NCBI GenBank assembly: GCA_023055355.1
Contig: JALJCS010000004.1
Coordinates: 18,068,244 to 18,132,243, forward strand
DNA: 64,000 bases
Direction: 5' to 3'
DNA from: Agelaius tricolor
Taxonomy: Eukaryota > Chordata > Aves > Passeriformes > Icteridae
Shown: one piece after another, positions 32,686 to 45,508 of the stretch
Position numbering within the stretch: position 1 is the stretch's first letter
Layout of the letters: each line of letters starts with the position of its first letter
Program-made: the position numbers and the translations under genes
The notes under the pieces: model-generated
What the model saw: the letters and a program-made list of their open reading frames with translations, nothing else
Told to the model about the DNA's origin: nothing
Databases searched by the model: none

Positions 32686-35600
32686 TTCCTATATGGTGCT
32701 AACAGACAAATTAAATACTAAGGGCAGAGGAAATCTCTCCTTTTTACATGACAACACCTCATTCCATTTTGCTGCCACTCTTGTTCTTCACAGAGCTCAG
32801 AGACTACATAAAAATATTGGTTTCTCTAGTAGGTGTTTGTTTATTTTTCTTACTTCCTACATGCAAAGTGAGACATGGCATTTTTTCTGTGTTTAGCTAC
32901 CAGCATTTTACAATATTTTGCCTATTTTTAAACCTGAAGTCTTGTCTTGTCTCTTGTCCAGCCTACTGCCCAAGTACCACTGTGTTTCCTGCTCAGTGAC
33001 TGTAACTTTTCTACAAGACTCTCTGCTTCTGTGGGAATATTCCTCAGCATTTAGATGATGAAAAGTCACTTAAATTTCTGTGTGTGTACAGTATATACTA
33101 AAAGTTCTTGGAGAATTTTTAGCCAAATTGGCAAGTTTATCTCTAAGTTAAGTCCTTTATCTTTTCAAGAAAGCTTATTATGAATAGTGAAAGTAATTTA
33201 CATCAGCTAATGATCCATCTTATGTTTACCAAAAGCCAGGCATAAAACTGCAATTAGTTTCCTGCTAAAATTTTCAAGAGGGCTTTCTTTTTTTTTTTCT
33301 GCTCTGACGAAATATGCCATAAATATAAACTGTATGATTTTTATTGTAGTCCTTTTCATCAATAAGTGACTGAGCAAGAGGCTTTTGCCTCTTCCGGGGT
33401 TCATTATGCATAAAAGTGTTGTTCATGTTTAATATGGCACCCATGGAGAACTTGTTATTTCACATGTGTATTGTACTAGAATTTCTCAGGCTGAGCAAAA
33501 ATTATGCATTTTTTTCAAAAAGAGCAAGAAGTCAAGTATTTAGGAATTACTTTAATGGATGTGCAAGAAGAAATGGAGAATTACTAAACTTGAACAGAAA
33601 GCATTCTGTGGGAACTTCCTGACTTCTGTCTATGTGTTCAGTGCTTTTCTTTGCAGCATTAAAGTGGTGGTGGAAAACTAATGACAGCATAGTTCTCAGT
33701 ATCCATATTATGCGCGTTGGCAAGCAATGATTTATTTTATATCTTACAAGAATTGTATTATTTAGCTCACCCTTTCATGCAATGACATGTAAAATTAATA
33801 GGGGAACTATATTCTTTGGAGATTAGAAAATGTTTGATTCCAGAAGTAGCAGGCTTTATATGCCTTGTAAGAGCTGATTACCTAGTTTAACAATGCATCT
33901 TATGAAATTTGAGTTCTGCCTTTCTCATTATTTAAATCACCTTGAGAACAATTGCAACTAAAATGTTGACCATTTCAAAATTTTATTTGAATTCAGAAGG
34001 TAGTACATGCCTCTTCCCAAGTATTATTTGAGCAGGAAGGCAAATGAGACATTTCAGTATCAACCAAAAGAGTAATTTCTGAGTCAAAACTATTAAACTC
34101 TGGCATGCAAAGAGAAATAGATAGTAGCACAGGTATACTTGGGCAAATTTTCATCATAAGCATCATGTGAGCAATGGAGTTTTACTTTTCTTATTTTTCA
34201 GTGTGTTCCACATAGAGCCAGGTAAGAGTACAGGAAGCGATCTAAAGGAAGCAATTCAAAATGAAGAGAATCCCAGGAAGGCCTTGATCCCTGTGGGATT
34301 TGGAGCATGCTTTTGTACAGAAATCTACATGTCTACTTTTTTTTTTTCCCCCTGGGACATTTATGAACCAGCTTTTCATAATTTCACAGAATAAACTTAA
34401 ATTCACCAGCATTTCACATGGAATTTACTTGTACCAAGTAACTACATGCTTTTCTTAGAATTACTTAATTAATGAAATGGACTAACTTCTCCTCATGGTC
34501 AAGCTTATCAAGTTATTGATGATAGATTTATTTGCTGAGCTTGTTTTTCAAATATATTTCTAATGGCTCTTTTACTTTTGTGGTTTTATTGACTTAATTT
34601 AAGTTAGATTTCTTTTTAATTCACAAAGTGTAATACCAGGCATTTATCCACATTGTCAAAACATCTTGGTGCATATTTCTTCAACTTAATTGCTACTGAA
34701 AAAAATTCTGGGCCTGTGCGTACCTTCCTCACATCTCTTTATTTGCAAGTTCAGTTGACACCTTTTCTTGTTTAAAATGTTCTGAATTTTTTGTGTCAAA
34801 GAATGTGCTACAGGAATGTGAAAAAAATGAGGGTTCCTTTTCAATACTCTTGCTGCTAATTACACAGCATTTTAGTGGCACAAGTCATATTCAAACTTTT
34901 GACTGTTGTGGAGGTTTACGTGGTTTTATCCACACAAATCCATTAACTTTAGCTGTTAATAATGTGTTTATTTCCTTTTTGTTTCTTATCTTATTCTGAG
35001 TAGATGAAAAAGTCTAAGCATTACCAGAAACACTGCAGAGGCAAAGACTGTAGGTGAGCATTGAAATGACCTTATCATGTCATACAGGCTCACTTCACCG
35101 ACTGGTTCTGATGTTGGAGGAGCTAGAAAAGCCTCTCGTCTGTGCGTAAAACCAGATGCATGATCTTTTGCCTAGCATTGCACCAGCCTAAATTAATTTT
35201 CATTCAATTGCAGCAGGGTGCAATTCCCCAGGGTAAATGTGAAAATAATCTAGTTCTATTCCAAAAATAAAAAATGAGAAAGAAAAATGAAATGAGGACA
35301 CACCATTGCTTTTAGAGTGCTCAGAAAGCACCTTGTTCTTCTGGATTTCATCGTGTCCTATCTCACTTTTCAGTTGGAATTAATTTTCCTTATCCTAAAG
35401 TGTAACATAGAATGCAAGAGGGGAAGTTTTAGGTTAACTTTTAATCCACTAAGGAATTAGTCCCAATTATGGGCAAAATATTAAGCCAGATCTTAATCCC
35501 CTCACAGTGCAGCTGTTTGCTTTGCACAGGGCATGGCTCCCAGAGAAATGCATTTAGAGATTTTAAACACATGTTCTACCATGCATAGAAGGGTTCAGTC

Positions 35601-35979
35601 AGATGAGAAATATGAAGTGAAATGATAGCTTTCTCACAGACATATTCTCCTGCTCTCTGTTGAGTTAAAAATGGAGTTTATTTTACCCTGGATGAGCTTC
35701 TCCCCTCACCCTCCATTGACATATTTAATCAGATTTAACATCTTGTATGCAATTTCTGTTTGCTGGCTACGTATTATTTCTCCAATAGTATTCCAGAATT
35801 TTCTTTCTTTTCTGTAAACCAGTCACATTATCTTTCAATATTTTCATTTTCTTAAAATCTTGGACTCTGACGATTTCAGGTTTGACCCCACTTTTGCCAA
35901 TCCTCTTCTTTCATTTGCAGAGCTATTTATAATAGTTTTGAAAAAATTAATTTCTTTGAGTAAAAAAGCCAGTGCTAGC

Positions 35980-35999
35980 TCAGTTACCATGGTAACTGA
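35980..35999. promoter_or_regulatory. 20-bp perfect palindrome with RFX-type X-box core
   Basis: TCAGTTACCATGGTAACTGA equals its own reverse complement. Its centre, GTTACCATGGTAAC (35983-35996), fits the X-box form GTNRCC-N(0-3)-RGYAAC, with both half-sites intact and abutting at the ATGG centre. RFX winged-helix factors bind such sites in promoters and enhancers of ciliary and other genes. A perfect double half-site is unlikely by chance at any one place, but occupancy cannot be read from sequence. It lies in a repeat-poor stretch more than 900 bases from the nearest recognised transposon, which argues against transposon origin. A 65-codon open frame (35860-36057) spans it but shows no sign of being real. 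Confidence 0.6.
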
Positions 36000-36731
36000 C
36001 TCCTTTTTCTTGGGAATGAATGAGATTCTTGGTCATTTGGCCCTGCAGGAACACTGATTTCAGTAAAAAAATTGATACTATGTGACTTTATCTGTCTTCA
36101 AATAGCAGTGGCCTGGTTCTCAACTTATATTTGTGCTCAGTGATTTAGCTTAGCCTGACTTCAGCTGACTAATGTCTGGTTTTACGCTGGTGAGAGAAAA
36201 GGAAAGTAAAAATGTTCATCTATGCACACTTTGTTATAACTTAAGTGGTAGTTTTTGATGCAGAATTTGATAATGGTTTCAAATCACACACAGAAGGCTT
36301 GGATGCATAAAGAACAGAACTCTCATTTAGTTTAAAAGATTCAATCTTGTAACTCTTGGACAGATTACTTCCTCTAAAGACTTAGAATATTTTCCCTACT
36401 GCCATTTTTTTACTGAGGTTTTGCATCAAGATCTGGAGAGGCTGAGAATGGGAAAAAAGTGTAAGAAATACTTTGCTTGGATTTTTATATCAACTCTAAT
36501 TAAGCAAGAGAATGTCCTCTACATGTGAGAGGTTCTGAGAAAAAACTTAAGGACAGAATCTCTTTGAACTTTGAAATATTTTAATCAGGATCTCAGTTTC
36601 AGAGCAGGCAACTGCTGAATTTGTAATGGGATAAGCCAATGTTTCACACTCAAAGGTTCTCAAACTTTTATAAATTTAGCTCTTCATTTTTATACAAACC
36701 CATATTTGATAAAAAAACCTTTGGTGTTTAG

Positions 36732-36775
36732 TGCAATTCTAATACCAAGAAAATGCAATTCTAATACCAAAAAAA
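36732..36775 (+). repeat. 22-bp tandem duplication
   Basis: TGCAATTCTAATACCAAGAAAA is followed directly by a second copy differing by one base (AAAAAA in place of AGAAAA). A simple slippage duplication. Confidence 0.88.
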
Positions 36776-36987
36776 GTCATTTGGATGTCAGCTGTCTTTT
36801 CTATCCTGTGCAAACAAATTTCATTTTATGACTAAATTTGCTGTTTGAAAAATATATCTCAATTATTATAACGGTCACATTCATGTTTTTTAGAGAGTTA
36901 ATTTCTCAAAAATGTGAATAATATGTGGACTCTGGTTATTCCCAAGGAAGTTTGAAGCTTGCCATGACTCTTATATGTGAAGTGTGT

Positions 36988-37432
36988 CACAGATTCATAG
37001 CATCATTTAGGTTGGAAAAAAACCCTTATGTGTCCAGCCATTAACCCAACACTGCCAAGTTCATCCTTAACTGTGTCCCCAAATGCAACATCTGCATATC
37101 TTTTAATTGCCTGCAGGGATGGTAATTCCAAAGTTTCCCTGGCAGAGTGTTGTACTGCTTGATAACTATTTCGGTGAAGAAATTTTTTGCAAATATCCAA
37201 CCTAAACCTCCCCTGGTGCAAAATAAATCATTTAATCTCATCCCATCCCTTGTTACTCAGGAGAAGAGACTGGCCCCACCTCACTGCAATCTCCTTCCAA
37301 GCAGTTATAGATAGCAACAAGGATTCCCTATAGTCTCCTTTTCTCCAGGTTAAACAACCCCAGCTCCCTCTGCCACTCATCATAAGACTCATGCTTCAAA
37401 TGCCCCACCACCTTTGTTCCTGTTCTTCAGAC
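36988..37432 (-). mobile_element. CR1 LINE 3' end, reverse
   Basis: The plus strand begins CACAGATTCATAGCATCATTTAGGTTGGAAAAAA, the reverse complement of the CR1 3' terminus. It continues through the blocks CATTAACCCAACACTGCCAA, CTGGCAGAGTGTTGTACTGC, AACCTAAACCTCCCCTGG and TCCCTTGTTAC. It ends in the antisense of the EKRRLR-type coding end (CTCCTTTTCTCCAGG, AACAACCCCAGCTCC). About 445 bases of 3' untranslated region and the end of ORF2 remain. The two reverse-strand frames at 37003-37241 read through this element in the sense direction but carry no domain. Confidence 0.92.
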
Positions 37433-40000
37433 ACACAAATATATTTGTCCTTTTCTTCATTTCCTACTTTCTTTGTCTGACTTATTTAACCAAGTAGCAA
37501 GAATCCTTTTTTAATAGTGTTTAACATCACAATATTATTTTTTATGCTTGTCATATTCGTAAGAATACAGATTGCAAATGCATGCTGAGTTTTTAGAAAA
37601 AGTACTTTTATCACCTAATTGTATGTATACTATGTTTCAAAATTGCACTGATTTTGATTAAAAGGCAGTTATACCTTGAGAGATTTTTTTCCTTTCTCAC
37701 ACTGACTTTTGAAATGTTAACAAAAAAATCTGTCATGTTTCTTCTCAAACAGCTGGCATACCAAGGAGTGTTGCCCCTTTTCTATTAAAGAGAAAGCAAA
37801 TTTGGGTTGCAACTGAAGCCCTCACAGTCAGTGACTCCTCTGTCCTAGTTTTAAGCCAAAAACCCATTCTGAAGTGCAAAATACTAGGCTTTCATGACCT
37901 TCAAAACCTATTTGAGAGTTTCTAAATGAAATTCAAGGTACTGGCTTGACATTTACATTGTGCATGGCATGTAGAATGTACTTTAAAATACCACTCCAAG
38001 TTTCTGCATGTGGACTTGTTTAGACTGGAGGAAGGAAAAGGCTTTTTTGTAGCCCTCAGTTTTGAGGTTTTTAAAATTTATTTGTAATTTAGAGTAATGA
38101 TCTGTTAATCTCCTAGGTACTTTGCAAAGCAGATTTTTGTATTTTTATAAATTTCACTATACTTATGTTTAAGAATTGAGTGTCAGTCTCTTCTGTGGAA
38201 CAAGGGAGAATATTTACTGTTAGAAAATTTCTGACAGTGCGAAAAAGCCCCATTTCAACACTTCTGTCTTGTTCTGCTGTGTTAATTAGATATACCATCT
38301 GCTAATGATCTTCAGCTTGTATCGTGATAACACTGAATTTTGAATTTTCATGCATTGGCATGTGCATTCACACCCTGTCTGGTACTCCAGCAGTGTCTCC
38401 TCTGATCCCTGTTTTGTGTTGCTGAAAGTTTCCTCAGACATCTTCCCTCAATTTCCCTCTTCCTTATTCATTACTTATTAACAGGGAAAAAAATTGTATT
38501 CATTTTTTTACAAATTCTGCCAATAACCAAAGAAATGTCAAAGTACTCCCTGTTAGCTCAATTAGCTACTGTGCTGTTCTTTTCAGGTCACAAGTGTTAA
38601 TTTATTGTGGTCAATAGTGATGTTATTTGGGGACCACATGAAAGACCCTGATTTTGAACTTTGTGGCAGTGAGTGGGATTGTGTATATTGGGGGGGATGT
38701 TATGTGATCTTTGAGAGTCCTTCCTGCAGCATGAAACATGGCAAACTCGTAATCAGAGTCCATCAGGCTTCAGTCACAGTACATACGATGCAAAGAAGAC
38801 TCAATGTGTGTGATGTGCTTCATGTTCTGCACATAAATCTGGAGTGCTGCTTATATTCTGAGTGTAGAATCACAGGAAGAAACTTATTTGTATGCTTGAT
38901 TTTATGAAAAGAATAAAAATTTTTAGGAGGTGGCAAAGAAAAAATGTCTTTACCCAGAAGCTCTGTGAAATCTAATATATTTGACTTGAAGAGGCAGGTT
39001 TGAAATCTAAAAACACCTAAAGGACATGATATAAGATTCCAGCTGCCATTCCAATGCAATTCCAGTTTCCAACCTAGGAAACACCATAATGGTCTCTTTG
39101 TCCTTCAGCTCTTTCATTGCTCCTGCAGCTCTTGTATAAATGAGGCTTAAGTTTATAAAAGCTTATTAAACTCCCTAAACCACTGGGAGTGTTTTTGTGG
39201 GTTTTTTTTCTGTTTTGTTTTGTTCGTTTGTTCTTGTTTTGTTTGTGTTTTCCCCACCCCCCACCCACATCCCTATAAAATATTTTCCTTGTATGACCTC
39301 TAAAGTCTTTGGAAGAGAAATAAGAGGCTTCTTTAACAGAGGGCATATTAAAGCAAAGATCATTTACATCTATTCAGGTATCAGTTTTTCCAAAATACAT
39401 TGTCTAAGGAATCAAAGAAAGTCAACAACAAGTTCTTATTTGGTTTATCAGCTATAATAATCAGAATCAAATTACTGTCAATACACTGCACATTTATTTT
39501 TCAAATGTAACTCATTTTCCTGTTCATCTCTTTTGTACAGCTTGCTCTTCAGCTTGTTGCAGACACTTTCCATGAGAAGTTGTAATTGTGGTGTTATTAA
39601 TAAGTTCCAATATTGTTTCTGGTCATTGTATAAACTTAATTAGAATTTTCAGCAAATACTCACCTGATGCTTTTCAGTAAGCAACTCGGGAATCACATAT
39701 TTACAGGAACATAATGTCCTGATGGAAAGGCTGACACCATAGATCATTGTAGCTTTTTGTCTTCCATTTTAAATAATACATTTAATGTCTTCAGTGCTCA
39801 TTCTTTTTTATCAATATCATCACCATCTTAAAAAAAATCTTAATCTCCAAAGAGTACCAGCATCTGTATTGTATTGTAACTTAAAAACAATTAAGTATGA
39901 TTGTAATGACACCACCCAAATACATTCTTTTCTTCTAATATGCCTTAATTTGTGTTTAAAACTCTTACTTATATAGAACATGGGGCATTGTTTTCTAAAC
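37433..40000. other. AT-rich unique sequence
   Basis: No gene or interspersed repeat is recognised. A T/G-rich tract with GTTTTG units lies at about 39196-39250 and is followed by a C-rich CCCCACCCCCCACCC run near 39252-39267. A 100-codon frame at 38605-38907 has no recognised domain. Confidence 0.55.
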
Positions 40001-40578
40001 TGTTTTCAGTTGGGGTAGAGTTAATTTTCTTCACAGTGGCTTGTATGGGCAGTGCTCATATTTGTGCTGACATGGGATGATAATATAGAGAGGATTTTGT
40101 TTCTTCCGATCAGGATTTACACAGAGCCAAGGCATTTTCTGCTTTTTGCACTGTCACCATAGCAAAGAGGTCAGGGGTACATGGGAGGATGGGAGGAGAC
40201 ACAGCTGGCACAAGTGACCCAAACTAGCAAGGGGGTATTTCCGACCATCAAGTTCAGTATATAAAATGGGGGGAAGAAGGAGGAAGAGGGGGACATTTGG
40301 AGTAATGGGATTTGTCTTCCCAAGTCACTATTACTTGTGGTGGGGCTTGCTGTCCTGGAGATGGCTGAACACCTAACTACCCATGGGAAGCAGAGAATGA
40401 ATTCTTTGTTTTACTTTGTTTTTGTGTGTGGCCTTTGCTTTTCCTATAAAACTGTCTTTCTCTCAACCCATAATTTTTCTGGCTTTTACCCTTCCAGTTC
40501 TCTCCCCGATCCTTCTGGTAGGGGAGTGAGTGAGCAACTATGTGGGACTTGACTACTGGCTGGGCTTAAACCATGACA
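40001..40578 (+). mobile_element. Solitary ERV LTR, forward (family A)
   Basis: The element runs from TGTTTTCAGTTGGGGTAG to ...GGGCTTAAACCATGACA, giving TG...CA ends over 578 bases. Internal order is typical of a bird LTR family that I recognise: TAGAGTTAATTTTCTTC at the start, GACCCAAACTAGCAAGGG in U3, and TATATAAAA at 40258-40266. Then come the purine-rich GGGGGAAGAAGGAGGAAG, the GGAGATGGCTGAACACC block in R, and CCTATAAAACTGTCTTTCTC near 40443-40462, where the family normally has an ATTAAA signal. No target-site duplication is clear and no internal provirus is attached. It shares its ends and U3 with the inverted element at 45509-46041. The open frame at 40337-40552 lies within R-U5 and is not a gene. 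Confidence 0.85.
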
Positions 40579-43147
40579 GTAGTTTTTTTCATCTTCCTTG
40601 TTGAAGGAAAATTAAGATGTTACAACATTAGCTGGCCAGCAAGGCTTCCTTTATTGGGTTTTCCTTCACTTAAAACAAGTGCAGAAAAGATTGTAAAGGT
40701 AACTTATATTTTATACAAGAAAGCTGCATTGAAAACAAGATATAAGCATAAGAAAGTTTAGCATCTTTCTTGAAACTAAGGGCATTTTCTTTTAAAGTCT
40801 TTATATTTTGGATTGAATGTAGATGCTTATTTACAAAAAAAAAGATGTATTTTGGGGCTGGCCTATCATCACATATTTCTGAAGTGTTAGTTTGTGACTT
40901 TCCTATTTTTCATCCTGTAGAATGTAAATAAGTTTAGAATAGAAATCTGAAGCACTTATTCTCATTCCTTCATTATTTACTTACTCATGTGATACATGAG
41001 ACAGTCTTTAACTTTCTAAAGTCACTTGCAAAGACAAAATAGATTAGCTTATGAATCTTAGGAACTCTGAAGAAGTAAAAACAATATATGCTGCACAGAT
41101 GGACTGAGTTGTTTGACTTCATGATCAGTAAAATAAAGTGTCAGTAAGGCACTTAGGTGGTGCTCAAGACTCACACAAGATTTGAGTAGCAGATTCCCAA
41201 AAGGGTCCACACAACCGAAATTGTTTAGGTTAAGATCAAGTCCACTGTGGAAAGTAAAATTATATGTTTTTCATGTATTTGGCTGGTTTAAATGACAGAT
41301 TTATGTTATTAAGCTTAAAATGTTTAGCACCAAGTTGGTTTTGTAGCTGACAAGCAATGCAAACCAGTATTTTCCTTTTGTTTTCTCTCCTGGAATACAC
41401 CAATTATGTCACGATTCTATGACAAAATATCTGTCATTGAAATAGAAAATGCAAAGCAGCAGCATAATTACTGACTTAATAAGTTGTTTATATGGATGCT
41501 GTCAAAGGAGAAGTGTTATATGGCTTTGGTTACAGAGATCTGCAGCATATTGTGAAAGTTATTGTTAGTCTATCAGAACAAATTCATCACACTGGCTTGG
41601 ATGGATGATCCATCATAAGGACAGGGTCATGAGGAAATGGTTCACATACCTTAAGTAACAGACTACAGACTGCTATTCTAGAATTTTAACAATTAGTTTG
41701 TTGTTTCAGTTTTCAACAATAAAGTTGGTTTTGCAGTGCATGTGTTCTGCTGTGTGCAAGATGAAAATTGGTTTGATATTTAAAGAATATTAATTTGGTC
41801 CAATAATTTTTCTTCATTGAATGTAATAGATTTATCTTTCCACATAATTTCTACAAGTCAACAGAATTGATTTTCCACATGAAAAAAAGTGTAAAAAAAA
41901 ATTTCTGTATATAATAATTTTGTTCTTTTAAAGTATAAGCAGATGAAAAATACTTGACAATGTTTTCAAAAGTACATCTTGAGAAAGCTAATGAGAACAG
42001 GTCTAAAAATTAAGTGTCAGCAGCTCTCTCTTGAATCATACTCTGTGAACTACTTTATACAAACAGCTTTCAGATGAAGCTGGCTGTTAAGGTGGTAAAC
42101 TGCTCTATGTTAGGCTAATTTGAGCTACTGACAGCAATTGTATGGAAGAGAATGCATTTTCAGAAAATCCTTACATTAAAAGTTTTTTGAAGAACTTTGC
42201 AAAACTGTTGATTTGCTAGCTGCTGTACAAACTCTTCTGGCAAGTGTCACTGCAGAGGTCCCCCTGCAGCATTAAGCACTAGTGTTGCTAGGAAAACCAG
42301 TGTTGTGCAAGACTGTTCATTAGAAAAGAAAAGAGTCCTTCCCTTGTTTGGATAACTGTTGAAATAATTCCTTTAGATCTAGAGTGTATCATAGTACAAT
42401 GTTTCTGAACGTACCTACAGAGTTTTGTTTTCGGATCAATGGTATGGAGTGTATAGACAAACTCTGAATGTATGTAGGGACAAGTATGTTTGCAGTATGC
42501 TGAAAAAAAGGGCTCTTGGGTATTTTCAGGCTTCATCTTTTTCATTCAGCATTTTCTTAAACATGGGGGAAAATGTGAAAAGTCTGAAAAAAGACAGTTT
42601 TCTAAACCATGATCTAATCCAAATGTGTTACATTCTGTCTTTCTAGCACCTTGCAGTGAGTATGTGAATTCAGAATGAAAGCTTACAAATTATGTCTATT
42701 TTTCGACCTTGAAACTCCAAAGGTGGCAAAATGTTCAGATGGCTGGACTGATCATTTGACAAATAATAGGCCAGTTCTATAGACTTGCAGACATATCACA
42801 AAGCAAATGGTAGCATCTGCCAAGATAAAAAAATCACGTGGAAAGTGATGTTACAAAATTTTCAGTGCTGTTAAGAAATAAATGCGCTCATTCCACCACA
42901 GGAAAAACAGACATTCAGTGAGTAAATCTGTATTTTTACTACTTCCAGGTGAGAGAGAAATAAGAAGAAACTGTTAATTTCTAGTGGGAAATTTATTATA
43001 TCTGCTGTTAAGTCCCATTGGATTTCTGTGTCTTCAAAGAAAACATTATATGAAGGAGTAGAAAAATTTAGAAATGTAATGGAATATACAGAAAAAACAT
43101 TCTCTGGTTCATAGACTTGACTGAGATATCTAGGTAAAACCGAGAAC

Positions 43148-43174
43148 AAAAAAAAAAAGAAAAAAAAAAAAAAA
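43148..43174. repeat. A-rich run
   Basis: Eleven A, a G, then about fifteen A, followed by GGAGAG. No retroposon body is recognised upstream. Confidence 0.9.
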
Positions 43175-43374
43175 GGAGAGCAAAAAGTCAAAAGAACATT
43201 CTACCATGGCAATTTTTTCAAATTCTTTCAGGAATATGCAAGTAGCTAGTTGACATTTGCATTGTGTTCTGCAATAGAGGAAATAAAACTGAGATCCCAT
43301 CTCCTGTCAAGAGTGGTTGACATCTGATGCATCAGTACAAAACTTTTTCAGAAGTTTCTTTGTTCTTCTAGATT

Positions 43375-43760
43375 TCTTTGGCCAATCAAATATCTCAAAA
43401 ACATCCTTTTCCCAACTCATGAACCTGGTTGGATATTATAAGAGAAGGAGATTGAGATTCTCTCAGCAGACAGCAGCAACAGCTTGACATGTCCCGTTTT
43501 TTTCTCACTATTCAGATCTCCAAGATTTGATGTCATCTGTGTGGGAATGGCTAAAAGGCCACAGATGGAGATGTGGAACTGAAACTCTCAGCTGTGCAAT
43601 GGGTGAGCAGGAAATAACAGGGCTAGATTTTTACTGGCACAAGTTAAAGGTTGATATCTTAGTTTTGTTGTGCTGCAGTAAAAAATTGAATTTTCTTGGA
43701 AAGGGTGAAAAATGCAGATTCTGGTTAGCTAGTATATTTTGCAACTGCGTTTCACATTCA
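43375..43760 (+). mobile_element. Possible LTR fragment, forward
   Basis: A promoter-like layout is present: GGCCAATCAAA (43380-43390), then a TATA-like GATATTATAAGAG about 55 bases downstream. A CAGCAGACAGCAGCAACAGC block and a GAACTGAAACTCTCAGC block follow, which resemble the R-U5 part of a bird LTR from memory. Termini and target duplication were not found. It may instead be a host promoter-like segment. The 83-codon frame at 43527-43778 is not recognisable. Confidence 0.35.
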
Positions 43761-45508
43761 TCAGACAATCTCATCTGACTACCCACCCTTTCCTCAAATT
43801 CTGATCTCTTAGAAAGTTTTATACAGAAATTTTCAACTTAAATACTAGCATCTTTCTTGCTAAAAATAAATTATTATTGAGAAATTTACCTCACTTTTAT
43901 TTTAAAATAATAAATACCCTCTTAGCCATTCAGATGAAATGAAATATTTTGATTTGACTTAAACATGTTTCTTTCAGTTTTAAGACAATGTTTCCATCTG
44001 CCATGAAAGCACATATAATTTTGCAATTGCATATTAATATATATTGTATTCTTTTAAAAAATGGGGGTTTTTTTGGCTGCATCTATTTTAAGACAGCAGG
44101 TAATCTCACAATTTGTGTAGAATAAGTCAATTCTGTTCCTTTCTTCTGAAATAAATACCAAGAACATTTGTACTGGAGAAAAAAACATGAAAGGAGCAGT
44201 GTAGTTGGTCAAATGTGGAATTCACTGGGTATGTTGATTAATTAATGCATGCTCATATATTGCCACAGTGTAATCAGAAACCTGTAAGTTTGTCGTGCTT
44301 GAAATGAGATTTATGATATGTCTTTTGAAGACCACAGATAAATAAACATAATTTAAACACATAGCATTTTAAAGGAGTATTTCTTTATGTCTCTTGAGAT
44401 GATATTTTTGTTTCCAGGAATACTGATCCTTTTCAAGGTGACTGCTCTAAACAAGACCTTTCCCTTTTTAAGAGTACTGCATTTCAGAATGGTGCTGTTG
44501 CACTTTCTTAATGACACAAGGCACCAGATTTCCTTTTAGTGCTCACATCTCATTAGGCTTGCTTTTGCCAGCAGAAAAAAGGATTAGGGAATGATTTTAG
44601 AATTCATATGTAAAGATTTTTAAAAGATCGCCTGGAAGCTTAAGTGAAGTTCTCTTTTTATAGAAATTAGCATACTGGATTTCATATATTTAATACATTT
44701 TTAGATTTTAAGCATTTTAATGTGTGTTGTACAGACTTAAATTTCAAAGACTAGTCAATTATCTTAATTTGCCTGCATATTGTTTATGAAGATTTTTTTG
44801 GTTTACATATTTCATGCAGATTTCTCTCTGTTAACAGCAGTGTCCTGTGTAAACAGTTTTTTTTTGGTTAGTGTGAAACTAACTCTTCCTTTTTCCTTTA
44901 GCAGAACAAATCTAGTGAGTTGAAAACCCTTGCATGCTGTATGGAAGTCTGAAGGGCTAAAGACAATAATAGGCTTTTACTTATTTGGAAATTTTATTCA
45001 GCTTTTGGAAATTCAGTTTGGAGTTGCTGTAAAAGTCTTAAACCATTTGTTCTAGAACCTGGGCATTTGTCACTGTATTAAGGTACCTAAAGCAGTCTTG
45101 CAAAGGCTTATTAATCAGCTTTTCTCTATAACCTAGTGCTGAATAGTGACCCTGAGCTGTCACCAGGAGTTAGGATGTACTGTAGTATGAGATGTCCTTA
45201 ACTTAAGGATACTTATTTTGTTTCTGCCTGAATAAAAGGACATTAAAATGGGTGAAGTATGAATTCTAAGACAGAAAGGCTGGAAAATTAGAGGCTGATG
45301 CATACTTGACTATTTTGAAAAGGTGGTGGGTTGTTACTTGATTCTGCTGGAGTCAAAGAGTCTAAGAACAAGGCACTAAAAATGCTACATAACACCCATG
45401 CAAACCAGTCAGAGAGTGATATAGTATTTAGTATCCAGAGCAAGACACCGCATAGTTAGGAAGAAACGAAAAAATGTTGATCTTTCCCCCTGCCTGCTTA
45501 AAATAAAC

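Larger units (their letters stand above)
32690..36987. other. Repeat-poor AT-rich segment with an X-box palindrome
   Basis: No interspersed repeat is recognised over 4.3 kb. Contents: a 20-bp palindrome with an RFX-type core (35980-35999), a small tandem duplication (36732-36775), and scattered TAAT cores and A/T runs. A splice-like pair (TTTTTCAG before 34201 and GTAAGAG at about 34222) would define an exon of only some 20 bases and is not accepted. Open frames are under 85 codons. Confidence 0.5.
40579..45508. other. Mostly unique AT-rich sequence between two related LTRs
   Basis: Contains one possible LTR-like block (43375-43760) and an A-rich run (43148-43174). No host exon is recognised. 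The reverse frame at 42871-43191 begins in the A-rich run and is low in complexity. Confidence 0.5.

Noticed and set aside
34187..34230. Splice-like acceptor (TTTTTCAG) and donor (GTAAGAG) about 20 bases apart
   Set aside because: It would define a micro-exon with no supporting partners. Such pairs arise often by chance in AT-rich DNA.
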